Shown here piece by piece: positions 32,836 to 40,920 of a stretch of DNA of 64,000 bases. Position 1 is the stretch's first letter; each line of letters starts with the position of its first letter. The notes beneath the pieces were generated by a model that had not been told where the DNA came from, searched no databases, and saw nothing but the letters and a program-made list of their open reading frames with translations. Where the stretch lies: assembly GCA_030681895.1 (NCBI GenBank), contig JAUXRI010000296.1, forward strand, positions 1 to 64,000, in the 5' to 3' direction. The position numbers and the translations under genes are program-made. The stretch is from Myxococcales bacterium. Its GTDB lineage: Bacteria; Myxococcota; Myxococcia; Myxococcales; Myxococcaceae.

Positions 32836-34370
32836 TGCCGGGCTTCAACATCGGTTCGAAACGCGTCGCTGACGACGCGCCCGTGTACTTCGTCGCTGAG
32901 CTCTCGGCGAACCACGGACACAGCCTCGACAAGGCGCTGCAGACCGTCGAGGCGGCGGCAAAGGCGGGGGCCGATGCCATCAAGCTCCAGACCTACACGC
33001 CAGACACGTTGACCCTGAAGAGTGACGCGCCGCCGTTCGTGGTGAAGACGAAGAACGTCTGGGCGGGGCGCACGCTGCATGACCTCTACGCCGAAGCGAT
33101 GACGCCGTGGGAGTGGCACGAGAAGCTGATGAAGGCTGCGGCCGACCTTGGCCTCGCGTGCTTCTCCACGCCGTTCGACGCGACGGCCGTGCAGTTCCTC
33201 GCCGACCTCGAGGTGCCTGCGTACAAGGTGGCGTCCTTCGAGGTGACCGATCTGCCCCTGGTCGAGGCGATGGCCCGGCAGGGGAAGCCGATGATCATCT
33301 CGAGCGGCATGGCCTCGCTCGCCGAGATCGAGGCCGCCGTGCGGCTTTGCCATGAAGTTGGCAATCACGAGATCGCAGTCCTGCGATGCGTGTCGGCGTA
33401 CCCTGCAGACCCGCGCTCGATGGACCTGCGCAGCCTCGAGATCCTTCGAGGCCTCGGCGTCGTGCTCGGCTTGTCCGACCACACCCGCGACAACATCACC
33501 GCGATCGCGGCCGTCACGCTAGGGGCCCGGTTCATCGAGAAGCACTTCATCGTCGATCGCGCGTGGGGAGGCCCTGACGCATTCTTCTCGCTCCAGCCGG
33601 CTGACTTCCGGAAGCTCGTGGACGAGGTGCGCACCTGCGAAGCGACGCTTGGCCGGCCCCGCTTTGGTCCTTCGGCGGAGGAGCAGGGAAGCCTCGCGTT
33701 TCGTCGTTCGTTGTTCGTCGCCCGCGACGTCGCAGCCGGGCAGGTGCTCACGTGCGACGACGTGCGAAGTGTTCGGCCGTCGAACGGCCTCGCGCCTCAG
33801 CACTTGCCTGCCATTCTGGGCCGCACGGCGAGCCGCGCGCTGAAAGCGGCGGAGCCGTTGACCTGGGAGATGGTCGGCCCTGCCGCTCAGACCCAACCCG
33901 TGACGCTGCGGCCTGCGACGGTGGCTGACTCGGCGATGCTGCTGGCCTGGCGGAACGATCCCGAGACGCGCGCCCAGTCGCGCACGACGACGCCGGTCGA
34001 GAAGGTCGATCACGAGAAGTGGTTGGAGCGCGTGCTCGCTGACCCGAAACGGAAGCTCCTCATCGCAGAGCACGAGGGGAAGCCAGTCGGTCAGGTGCGG
34101 CTCGACCTCGTGCGCGACGCGACGGCGGAGGTGTCGTTCGGTCTTGGGCCTGAGGCCCGGGGCAAGGCACTCGCAGCGGCAGTGTTGCAGGCCGCCGAAC
34201 CGCACGCGCGCGACCTGGGAGCCGTCACCATCCTCGCCGAGGTGCGAAAGGCGAACGAACGGAGCCTGCACGCTTTCAAGCGGGCGGGGTACTACGGCTT
34301 CTGCGAACACAGCCGCCCCGAGGGCGAGTTCTTTGGGTGTGAGCGTCGCGTGGCGAGGTATGGCCCATGA
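32835..34370 (+). CDS. pseI: Pseudaminic acid synthase fused to a GNAT acetyltransferase (PseI-PseH)
   Basis: 511 residues from the ATG at 32835. Residues 1-290 are a NeuB-type barrel: FVAELSANHGHSLDKAL, DAIKLQTYTPDTLTL, CFSTPFDATAVQFL, KVASFEVTDLPLVEAMA, IISSGMASLAEIE, LGLSDHTRDN and EKHFIVDRAWGGPDAFFSL. A SAF/antifreeze-like domain runs to about residue 348 (RSLFVARDVAAGQVLTCDDVR). From about residue 356 a full GNAT fold follows (VTLRPATVADSAMLLAWRNDPETR ... VSFGLGPEARGKALAAAVLQ), like PseH. No separate PseH gene is present in the operon, so the fusion probably supplies the 4-N-acetylation step. Both halves look complete. Confidence 0.92.
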   Translation: MPGFNIGSKRVADDAPVYFVAELSANHGHSLDKALQTVEAAAKAGADAIKLQTYTPDTLTLKSDAPPFVVKTKNVWAGRTLHDLYAEAMTPWEWHEKLMKAAADLGLACFSTPFDATAVQFLADLEVPAYKVASFEVTDLPLVEAMARQGKPMIISSGMASLAEIEAAVRLCHEVGNHEIAVLRCVSAYPADPRSMDLRSLEILRGLGVVLGLSDHTRDNITAIAAVTLGARFIEKHFIVDRAWGGPDAFFSLQPADFRKLVDEVRTCEATLGRPRFGPSAEEQGSLAFRRSLFVARDVAAGQVLTCDDVRSVRPSNGLAPQHLPAILGRTASRALKAAEPLTWEMVGPAAQTQPVTLRPATVADSAMLLAWRNDPETRAQSRTTTPVEKVDHEKWLERVLADPKRKLLIAEHEGKPVGQVRLDLVRDATAEVSFGLGPEARGKALAAAVLQAAEPHARDLGAVTILAEVRKANERSLHAFKRAGYYGFCEHSRPEGEFFGCERRVARYGP

Positions 34371-35104
34371 GACGCGTGGTGGTGGTCGTTCAAGCGCGGC
34401 TGAAGTCGAGTCGGCTGCCCGCGAAGGTGTTGCTCGACCTCGGTGGCGTCACGGCGCTCGAACGATGCCTGCGGCGCGTCCGACAGTTCCGTCAGGTAAC
34501 CGACGTCGTGATTGCGACCTCCGATACCGCCGGCGACGAGATCATCGTGCGCGTCGGGCAGCGCCTCGGGGTAACCGTCGTTCGTGGGAGCGAGACCGAC
34601 GTGCTGAGCCGGTACGTCCTTGCTGCAGAGGCGTCACGCGCTGACGTGGTCGTTCGTGTGACATCGGACTGCCCGCTGCTCGACGTCGAAGTTTCCTCCA
34701 CGGTCATTGAGCGTTTCCTCGCCGATCCTGGCGCGGACTACGCGTCGAACGTGATGGAGCGCCGGCTCCCGCGCGGGCTGGACACCGAGGTGATGAGCCG
34801 CGAGGCCCTGTTGCGGGCCCACCGCGACGCGACGGATCCGGCGGAGCGCGAGCACGTTACGGCGCACATCTACCGGCGACCTGAGACGTTTCGTTGTCTG
34901 TCGGTGACGCTGGCGCTGGACGAAGACCTCTCACGCCACCGGTGGACGCTCGACACGGTGGAGGACTACCGGTTCCTCCATGCCGTGTTCGCGCGCCTTG
35001 GCGAGCGGGCTGATGCGTTGTCGTTTCGCCAGGTGCTCGACGCCATTGGCGGCGACGCTGCGTTGCTCGCGCTCAACGCCCACGTCGTTCAGAAGTCCAC
35101 GTAG
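34367..35104 (+). CDS. SpsF/PseF-like CMP-nonulosonate cytidylyltransferase
   Basis: 245 residues, coupled to the synthase by ATGA. VVVVQARLKSSRLPAKVLLDLGG is the nucleotide-binding start of the SpsF/PseF family (MxAR..S.RLPGK), followed by VVIATSDTAGDEI, VVRVTSDCPLLD, DTEVMSREAL and RWTLDTVEDYRFL. It should activate the finished nonulosonic acid with CTP, the last cytoplasmic step before transfer. It ends 3 bases before the stop of the convergent methyltransferase gene, leaving no room for a conventional terminator between them. Confidence 0.88.
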   Translation: MRRVVVVVQARLKSSRLPAKVLLDLGGVTALERCLRRVRQFRQVTDVVIATSDTAGDEIIVRVGQRLGVTVVRGSETDVLSRYVLAAEASRADVVVRVTSDCPLLDVEVSSTVIERFLADPGADYASNVMERRLPRGLDTEVMSREALLRAHRDATDPAEREHVTAHIYRRPETFRCLSVTLALDEDLSRHRWTLDTVEDYRFLHAVFARLGERADALSFRQVLDAIGGDAALLALNAHVVQKST

Positions 35105-35107
35105 GCG

Positions 35108-36121
35108 CTACTGCTTTCGCGCTACGAGCCAGAGGTGTGACGAGAGTCGATTCGCAGCGAGGAAGTCCTGGAAGGCTCCACCGAGCTCGTCCCAGCGGTC
35201 GATCAGCACTGTCTTGAGGAACGGGTCTGGCGCTGCGTACTCCCCCGAGAGAATCTTGTTCCGCACGAGTTCCGCGTCGAGTTTACCGGGGGTCTGCACC
35301 TCGATCGTGTCGAACCCGGAGTGCTTGAACAACTCTCCGAGGGACTCAGGGCTGAAGTAGTTCAGATGCTCGACGTCTACCGAAGAGCTCTTCTCACGCA
35401 GGAGCTGAACGTCGAAACCACTGCAGCTCGGTACACTCACGACCATGAGGCCTGACGGCTTCAGCAGCCGGGCCGCCTTCTGCAGAATCGCCGAAGGGTC
35501 GAAGAGGTGCTCGACGACCTCGAATGACGCGATGACATCGACGCTCGCGTCGGGCAGCGTCACCTTCTCGATGGGCGACTCGAGTACCTCGAGGCCGCGT
35601 TTGCGGCAGGTGCTTGCGAGGTCCGGCGTCGGCTCGACGGCGATGAAGCGCTTGAAGAACCCGCGCTTCGTCACCTCCTGGCCGAACGTGCCGAACCCCG
35701 CACCGACCTCCAGCAGCGTGCCTCCCTCGCCCCCATGCCTCCGGCAGATGTCGATCAGGCGCTCCGCGCGCGGCTTGAACAGCTTTTCCCGACGAACGTC
35801 TTCCGACGCCGGGAAGATCACGTCGTTCCAATACGCGTAGTTCTCGGAGCTCTTGTAGTAGTGCTCGAGGACGTCAGGCGGCGGCCGGGGGTTGATGTAG
35901 ATTGTCCTGCAGCTGGCACAGGACACGTACGACAGCTTGTACTTCTCCCACTCAAAGTGAGAGTCCTTCCCTCCGCAGGCCGGGCACGCCACCGTCACGA
36001 AACGTCCAAGGTGTTCGTGCAGGCGAGCGATGTCGTTGGCGAACCGACGCTGCTGCTCACTCATCAACTCCTGCGGCCGAATCTCGTTCTCCGACAGCCT
36101 CGTCGTCGTGGTGGAGGTCAT
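35108..36121 (-). CDS. Class I methyltransferase with N-terminal zinc ribbon
   Basis: 337 residues. A zinc ribbon (ACPACGG ... VSCASCRTIYINPRP) comes first, then a Methyltransf_23 domain: TLLEVGAGFGTFGQEV (SAM motif I), FIAVEPTPDLASTC, VDVIASFEVVEHLFDPSAIL, RLLKPSGLMVVSVPS and VEHLNYFSPESL. This two-part layout is common in sugar-modifying methyltransferases of LPS and flagellar glycan loci. It is the last gene of the minus-strand operon and overlaps the pseA-like start as ATGA. A role in methylating the nonulosonic acid or a neighbouring sugar is inferred. Confidence 0.85.
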   Translation of the reverse strand: MTSTTTTRLSENEIRPQELMSEQQRRFANDIARLHEHLGRFVTVACPACGGKDSHFEWEKYKLSYVSCASCRTIYINPRPPPDVLEHYYKSSENYAYWNDVIFPASEDVRREKLFKPRAERLIDICRRHGGEGGTLLEVGAGFGTFGQEVTKRGFFKRFIAVEPTPDLASTCRKRGLEVLESPIEKVTLPDASVDVIASFEVVEHLFDPSAILQKAARLLKPSGLMVVSVPSCSGFDVQLLREKSSSVDVEHLNYFSPESLGELFKHSGFDTIEVQTPGKLDAELVRNKILSGEYAAPDPFLKTVLIDRWDELGGAFQDFLAANRLSSHLWLVARKQ

Positions 36122-37338
36122 CGTGCGCGTCCTTCCTTGTACTTCGCCTGGGCCGCCTCACTCAGGTGCACTGTTCCGTACGCCGTGGGCTCGCCCCAGA
36201 GGGTGTCTTTCCACCACTGCCCATTCTCGATCCACCAGACACGTGGGTCACGGAACGTGTCGCTGATGGCATCGAACTCAGCCTCGGTCATGCCGACGTA
36301 CTCGAGCCATCTGATCAGGTCGCTGGACTTCACGTGGTCGTACTTCCGGACCATTTCGATGCCTTGCGCGCGCGTCATGTGCCCTCCACGCACGTCCTTG
36401 CATGAGTGATCCGAGCCGCGCCCGTAGCCGAGCTTGATGAACTTCAGATAGTCGTGCATTCCGTTCTCGTGCATGTCGTCCAGGTTCGACATGCGGCGGT
36501 AGGTGCGCTCGAACGGCTGCTCGCGGGGCTTCCATCCGTATTTCTCGATCACGAGCTTCGTCTGCGGGTTCGCGTCCCAGTTGACGAAGTTGCCCAGATA
36601 GATGCCTCGGACGCCCACCTGGTCGATCTCGTCGTCCGACGGGTATTGCGCCCAGAGCAGGTCCTTCTCACGGAGACCTTCCTTGAGTTCCGGGCGCCCA
36701 AGCTTCTCGAGGCCATCGTCCGTGAAGTCGTCCCAGTCGTAGCCACGCAGCGCGTGCTCCAGCCGGAACTTGGCGGTGAACTCGACGAGATCGTTCAGCG
36801 AGTACATGCCCCCGAGGTCGAGGAACCCGTGCTCGCCCCACATCATGAGTGGGACTTTGTAGCGAACTGCGACCTGAATTGGCGTGGTGAAGATCCCGCA
36901 GTGGCCGTGCCAGTTCATGTCACCCTGGAGCTTGAAACCGATGCGATTCATCTTCACGAGCGTGGGAATGCTCGGGCGAACGATGACGTGGTCGCAGTCG
37001 AAGACCTCTCGCATGCGCTGCAGGTTGTACTCGCCCTCGGGGAGGTAGTTGTTGCCGTGGTAGGTCACGAGGAGCGGCTTGAGCCCCAGTTCGTGAACGG
37101 CCACGTGCGTCTGGTAGTAGCTGTCCTTGCCGCCGCTGACCGGAATGAGGATGTCGTAGTTCGAACTCGACCGGTGCTCGTCTGCGATGTCCTTGAGCCA
37201 GGCGAAGCGCACGTTCCAGTCGATGGTCGTCTTGTTGTTGGCAGTTCGGCAGCCAGAGCAGACGCCCGCTTCGTCGAAGGTCAGTGGGGTTGCCGAGATC
37301 GAGGGGTAGACGCAGCGCGAACAGAATCGAACTGGCAT
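36118..37338 (-). CDS. pseA: N-acetyl sugar amidotransferase (PseA/WbpG-like)
   Basis: 406 residues. A cysteine-rich start (RFCSRCVYPS ... GVCSGCRTA) is followed by the PP-loop ILIPVSGGKDSYYQTHVA of ATP pyrophosphatases, then KPLLVTYHGNNYLPEGE, MMWGEHGFLDLGG and LGNFVNWDAN. PseA in Campylobacter and WbpG in Pseudomonas use ammonia to convert an N-acetyl group to an acetamidino group. HisH- and HisF-like partners are encoded just upstream in the same operon, so the ammonia source is present. Two short CxxC pairs may bind zinc. Confidence 0.92.
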   Translation of the reverse strand: MPVRFCSRCVYPSISATPLTFDEAGVCSGCRTANNKTTIDWNVRFAWLKDIADEHRSSSNYDILIPVSGGKDSYYQTHVAVHELGLKPLLVTYHGNNYLPEGEYNLQRMREVFDCDHVIVRPSIPTLVKMNRIGFKLQGDMNWHGHCGIFTTPIQVAVRYKVPLMMWGEHGFLDLGGMYSLNDLVEFTAKFRLEHALRGYDWDDFTDDGLEKLGRPELKEGLREKDLLWAQYPSDDEIDQVGVRGIYLGNFVNWDANPQTKLVIEKYGWKPREQPFERTYRRMSNLDDMHENGMHDYLKFIKLGYGRGSDHSCKDVRGGHMTRAQGIEMVRKYDHVKSSDLIRWLEYVGMTEAEFDAISDTFRDPRVWWIENGQWWKDTLWGEPTAYGTVHLSEAAQAKYKEGRAR

Positions 37339-37339
37339 G

Positions 37340-37954
37340 TCAGGCGCGCTCCATGAGGAACCAGGAGATGTCGTCCTGGGGAAAGACGGGGTCGCGCCGA
37401 TAGAGGAATCCGTAGTCGATCAGTTTCCAGCCCTTGTGCAGCTCCTGAAACTCTCCGGCGAAGTCGCGCTTGAAGAGGCGCTCCGCGTGACCGCGGTAGG
37501 GCACGGTCATCGGGGTCGGGTTGTAGTACTCGGCGATCAGGGCGAATCGGCCGGCCGTCGCGTCGAGCTTCGCGTAGGCGGTCTTGAGTTCGTCCGGGTT
37601 GATGTGAATGAGCACGCCCTTGAAGAAGGCGAGGTCGCTCACGGGTGGCACCTGGCCGAGAAGGGATCCTTCGAACACCTGCACGCCCTCTAGCTTGCGG
37701 AGCTCGGCGCAGGCGCTGGGGTTGATCTCGACTGCTGCGATTCGCGCCGTCGGGAGGAGCAGCCGCAGCGCCTTCAGGTTCATCCCCACGTTCGCCCCGA
37801 ACTCCGTGAGCGAATCGAGGCGGCCGGTGCGGGCAATGATACGGCTGAAGAACGCCAGATTGGCGGCTAGGAGAACATCGGACTTGTTGCGCTCGGCGTA
37901 GGCATCGCCGAACTCGCCGGCCCAGAACGACTCCTGCTCTGTCTTGAAGGTCAT
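37340..37954 (-). CDS. Pseudaminic acid biosynthesis-associated methylase
   Basis: 204 residues starting FKTEQESFWAGEFGDAYAERN, a signature of the small methylase family found with pseudaminate genes (TIGR03587 as I recall it). SAM-binding is seen as LTEFGANVGMNLKALR and AAVEINPSACAELRK; later FFKGVLIHINPDEL and the C-terminal WKLIDYGFLYRRDPVFPQDDISWFLM also fit. The target is unknown; methylation of an acetamidino or hydroxyl group of the nonulosonic acid is plausible. It lies one base upstream of pseA and overlaps the hisF-like stop as ATGA. Confidence 0.9.
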   Translation of the reverse strand: MTFKTEQESFWAGEFGDAYAERNKSDVLLAANLAFFSRIIARTGRLDSLTEFGANVGMNLKALRLLLPTARIAAVEINPSACAELRKLEGVQVFEGSLLGQVPPVSDLAFFKGVLIHINPDELKTAYAKLDATAGRFALIAEYYNPTPMTVPYRGHAERLFKRDFAGEFQELHKGWKLIDYGFLYRRDPVFPQDDISWFLMERA

Positions 37955-38739
37955 GAGGTCCTCACGTGGAGCCCGGCTTTTGCCATGGCACGCTTCCCAT
38001 TGCGGTCCGAGAGTTCTTTGAAGTGAAAGATGTTTGCTGCGGCGACGGCATCTGCCCCTGCCTTCACGGCCTCGGCGTAGTTCTCATAGCGGCCCACACC
38101 ACCCAGCGCGATCACCGGGACGCTGCTGACCCGCGCCACCGCGCGGATGAGGTCGAGGTCGTACCCCGTCGCGACGCCATCACGATCGATGCTCTGAAGG
38201 AGGATCTCGCCCGCCCCGTGCGAGACGGCCTCCTTCGCCCAGGAGGCAGCGTCGCGCCCCGTGCCTTCCCGTCCGCCATCGATGAAGACTTCGAAGCCCC
38301 GAACAGTGCGTCGCACGTCGATGCAGACGACGATCGCTTGCGCCCCGAATGCGTTCGCGCCGTCGCGAATGAGCTGGGGGCTCCGAAAGGCGCCAGTGTT
38401 GATTGCGACCTTGTCTGCGCCGTTTCGGAAACAGAGGCGCATGTCATCGATGGACCGGATGCGCCCTCCCCACGTCAGCGGCATGAAGCAAGTCTTGCTG
38501 ACCTCCTCCAGGATCTGCATGGGCTCCGAGAGGTTCTTCACTTTGTGGTCGTCGCGACGAAGGTCGTAGGAACCGTCTCGAGAGATGTCGAGGTAGATGA
38601 GCTCGTCGACATTCCACTCGTTGAAGCGCTTCGCCTCGTGAATCGGGTTGCCGACGACCTGGTGAATCGAGAAGGACTCACTGCGAACGAGCATGCCGTT
38701 CTGGAGGAGCAGCACCGGAATAAGTCGGGTGCGGAGCAT
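37951..38739 (-). CDS. hisF: HisF-like cyclase subunit paralogue for sugar amidination
   Basis: 262 residues with a HisF TIM barrel: IPVLLLQNGMLVRS, ELIYLDISRDGS, MPLTWGGRIRSIDD, GADKVAINTGAF, AIVVCIDVRR, GAGEILLQSIDRDGVATGYDL and VIALGGVGRYE. The canonical first catalytic Asp of HisF (Asp11 in E. coli, within PCLDV) is Leu11 here, while the second Asp (in CIDV) is kept. That argues against imidazole ring closure and for the WbpG/PseA partner role, in which the barrel only channels ammonia. It directly follows the hisH-like gene (TGA then ATG). Confidence 0.9.
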   Translation of the reverse strand: MLRTRLIPVLLLQNGMLVRSESFSIHQVVGNPIHEAKRFNEWNVDELIYLDISRDGSYDLRRDDHKVKNLSEPMQILEEVSKTCFMPLTWGGRIRSIDDMRLCFRNGADKVAINTGAFRSPQLIRDGANAFGAQAIVVCIDVRRTVRGFEVFIDGGREGTGRDAASWAKEAVSHGAGEILLQSIDRDGVATGYDLDLIRAVARVSSVPVIALGGVGRYENYAEAVKAGADAVAAANIFHFKELSDRNGKRAMAKAGLHVRTS

Positions 38740-39360
38740 TCAGACCTCGAGGAACCGCTTGATCATAGCGAGGCCATGCTTTTGGCTCTTTTCTGGGTGG
38801 AACTGAACGCCGAAGACGTTGTCGCGCTCGACTGCGGAGACGAAGGACTGCCCGCCATACTCGGTCACTCCGGAGATGAGCGACTCGTCAGCGGGCTCGA
38901 ACGCGAAACTGTGGACGAAGTAACAGGTCGCAGAGGGCGCCACGGTGGCGAGGAGGCCGCCAGTACGCTTCGCGACGACGTCGTTCCATCCGATGTGCGG
39001 GACGCGCACGCTTGAGGGGCGGTCGAGACGCACCACTGCGCCGGGGAACCAGCCGAGACCCTGGTGGTCGCCGAACTCGGTGCCGCGCTCCGCTAGGAGC
39101 TGCATGCCGAGGCAGATCCCCAGGAATGGCTTCTGTGCCGCAAACGCGTGTTGGTGAAGCACCTCAGGCCACCCAGAGGTCACTAGGCGTCGCATTGCTT
39201 CACCGAAGGCCCCGACACCTGGGAGGATAACGGCGTCCATCCCCTGAAGATCGGCTGGGCGATCAAGCACCACCGCAGTCGCTCCAAGCATGTCGATCGC
39301 GTTGACGACCGAACGCAAGTTCCCCATGCCGTAGTTGACGACCCCGACGCTTCTCGTCAC
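38740..39360 (-). CDS. hisH: HisH-like glutamine amidotransferase paralogue for sugar amidination
   Basis: 206 residues from GTG at 39360, with GGAG about 9 bases upstream; a longer in-frame start at 39510 adds unlikely sequence. Class I glutaminase landmarks: VVNYGMGNLRSV, AVILPGVGAFGEAM, LGICLGMQLLAERG with the nucleophilic Cys, PHIGWNDV, CYFVHSFAF, and GVQFHPEKSQKHG completing the Cys-His-Glu triad. It releases ammonia from glutamine for the HisF-like and PseA-like partners. First gene of the minus-strand amidination/methylation operon; its promoter should lie in 39361-39871. Confidence 0.9.
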   Translation of the reverse strand: MTRSVGVVNYGMGNLRSVVNAIDMLGATAVVLDRPADLQGMDAVILPGVGAFGEAMRRLVTSGWPEVLHQHAFAAQKPFLGICLGMQLLAERGTEFGDHQGLGWFPGAVVRLDRPSSVRVPHIGWNDVVAKRTGGLLATVAPSATCYFVHSFAFEPADESLISGVTEYGGQSFVSAVERDNVFGVQFHPEKSQKHGLAMIKRFLEV

Positions 39361-39871
39361 GTTGTCATCTCCGACCGACGATCCGTGTGCGGACTCCTTG
39401 CGCTCTTGGGCACTTTGTCGTCTCCCTCCTGCGAACTGGCTCGCGAGAAGCGAGTGCGCTACCCCATCTCCCAGACATCGCGAACGGAGAACGTCGCTCA
39501 GCCCACACACCGCGGTCTGGTAGTACCATCAACCAGGGCCGAGATTCATAGTCAGGCCACAGTGCCCGGACCGCGTTCGATACACCGATGACTGTCCGAT
39601 CTTCTCGGCGAACTCCTACTGGTGCCTTAGGGCGAGCGCGCCTCATGGAAAGCTCACTGGACACCTGGTGCGAGCGTCAACCGCGCCCGAACATCGCCAA
39701 ACAGGTTCCAGTTGCGCTTGCCAGTCCTTTCGTCCAAGAAGATCCATCATCAGACAAGGCGGTGCTGCAGGTCGAGTTCGTTTCGATTCTGATGCAGGCC
39801 GACTGCGCCGTGCGCGACCCTGCATGCTGGTTCTGTAGGTAGTGAAACTCACACCTTCGAGGAAGCATCGA
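39361..39871. other. Intergenic region, divergent, no supported gene
   Basis: 511 bases between the minus-strand hisH-like gene and the plus-strand methyltransferase. Short open frames exist on both strands (for example 39588-39842 plus) but none has a recognisable motif, a good ribosome site or the codon bias of the neighbours. The stretch looks less GC-rich than the genes on its left. It should carry promoters for both directions; I could not identify a convincing -35/-10 pair by eye. Confidence 0.5.
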
Positions 39872-40675
39872 ATGGAAAAGCTTGGCGCCGAGATTGACTC
39901 CAGTACGTTCTGGTCGCAACAGACCTCAGCATACGTCCATCAACTGACAGGCGACTATCATGCTCATCGCTTGCAAGTGATCGACTCCTTGATCCCCGCT
40001 GAACTCTACGCGACCGGAAAGCGGGTGTTCGATTTTGGCTGTGGGAACGCGGTGCACTTTCCTCAGTTCTGTTCGAAGGGAGTGCATATTGAAGGCGTTG
40101 ATGTTGCGCCTGAGATGATCGCTATCGCCAAGGCTGAGTTGACCGCCAAGAACCTTTCCCCTGGCCTTGTGCAGGCCGGGGGGGTGGACCTGATGAAGGA
40201 GCGATCGTCCGCTTCCTTTGACGCGGTACTTTCCTTCAACGTGCTTGCCTATCTCACGAACGATGAAGAAAGAACCTTCTATGAGGAAGCCAAGCGAATC
40301 CTCAAGCCTGGCGGGTTCTTGGTGGTGACGCACTCAAATAGCTTGTTCGACATGTTCAGCCTGAATGCACTCACAGCAGATTTCTTTGAAGCCTCTTTCG
40401 GTTGTTCTCGAGTTGCCGAGTTGTTGGTGAACACCAAGCCGAATCCATCACAGCCCTTGTACAACGTCCGTGAGAACCCACTGGCGTACAAACATAAGCT
40501 TGCGGCGCTGGGGTTTGCCGAAGTTCAGCAGGAGTTCATCAACCTTCATCCAGCACCGCCATCGCAGATGCCCTCTGAGCGAAAGTACGCGTCGACTCTG
40601 GCTCTTCCCGAGGCCGATAGATGGAAGCTCTTCTTTCAATGCAGCACGTACGGTTCTCGCTCCGTTCGTCGATAG
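39872..40675 (+). CDS. Class I SAM-dependent methyltransferase
   Basis: 267 residues from the ATG at 39872, preceded by AGGAAG about 7 bases upstream; a GTG at 39842 would add 10 residues. The SAM site is KRVFDFGCGNAVHFPQF with IEGVDVAPEMIAIAK, then FDAVLSFNVLAYLTNDEERTFYEEAKRILKPGGFLVVTHSN. The C-terminal part has PLYNVRENPLAYKHKLAALGF, as in sugar-locus methyltransferases. Codon use is visibly less GC-biased than in flanking genes (many AAG/TTC/CAT and A/T third positions), which suggests later acquisition. A strong hairpin follows its stop. Confidence 0.85.
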   Translation: MEKLGAEIDSSTFWSQQTSAYVHQLTGDYHAHRLQVIDSLIPAELYATGKRVFDFGCGNAVHFPQFCSKGVHIEGVDVAPEMIAIAKAELTAKNLSPGLVQAGGVDLMKERSSASFDAVLSFNVLAYLTNDEERTFYEEAKRILKPGGFLVVTHSNSLFDMFSLNALTADFFEASFGCSRVAELLVNTKPNPSQPLYNVRENPLAYKHKLAALGFAEVQQEFINLHPAPPSQMPSERKYASTLALPEADRWKLFFQCSTYGSRSVRR

Positions 40676-40698
40676 CAGAATACTCGTCCTAAACGGGA

Positions 40699-40741
40699 GG
40701 CGCGAAGGAACTGCTTCCCCCAAAGACAGCTCCTTCGCGCC
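40699..40741. terminator. Hairpin, likely bidirectional terminator
   Basis: Arms 40699-40713 (GGCGCGAAGGAACTG) and 40727-40741 (CAGCTCCTTCGCGCC) pair in 14 of 15 positions around a 13-base loop. It sits between the convergent methyltransferase (ends 40675) and metallopeptidase (ends 40921). No long T run follows, so it may work as a bidirectional or Rho-assisted terminator. Confidence 0.65.
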
Positions 40742-40920
40742 ATCACCTTGTCGGGCCCACCCATCCCCTTGAACCGCTCCCGCCCGACGGGAACGAGACA
40801 GAGCAGGAACGATGCCGCGCTCGTGACGACGTGCTTCTGAGGTGTTGTCGACTCGAGCGCAGAGACTGGAGCGTCCACGCCGTCCCGCTCTCAGCGCGTG
40901 AGAGTTCGCGCGCGCCGGGA

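Noticed and set aside
32463..33482. Minus-strand open frame across pseG and pseI
   Set aside because: It is the complement of two genes with clear family motifs and gives an Arg/His-rich product.
37951..39360. HisH and HisF as part of a histidine biosynthesis operon
   Set aside because: The neighbours are pseA and sugar methyltransferases, no other his gene is near, and HisF lacks the first catalytic Asp.
39588..39842. Small plus-strand open frame before the methyltransferase
   Set aside because: No ribosome site, no motif and no family resemblance; treated as non-coding.
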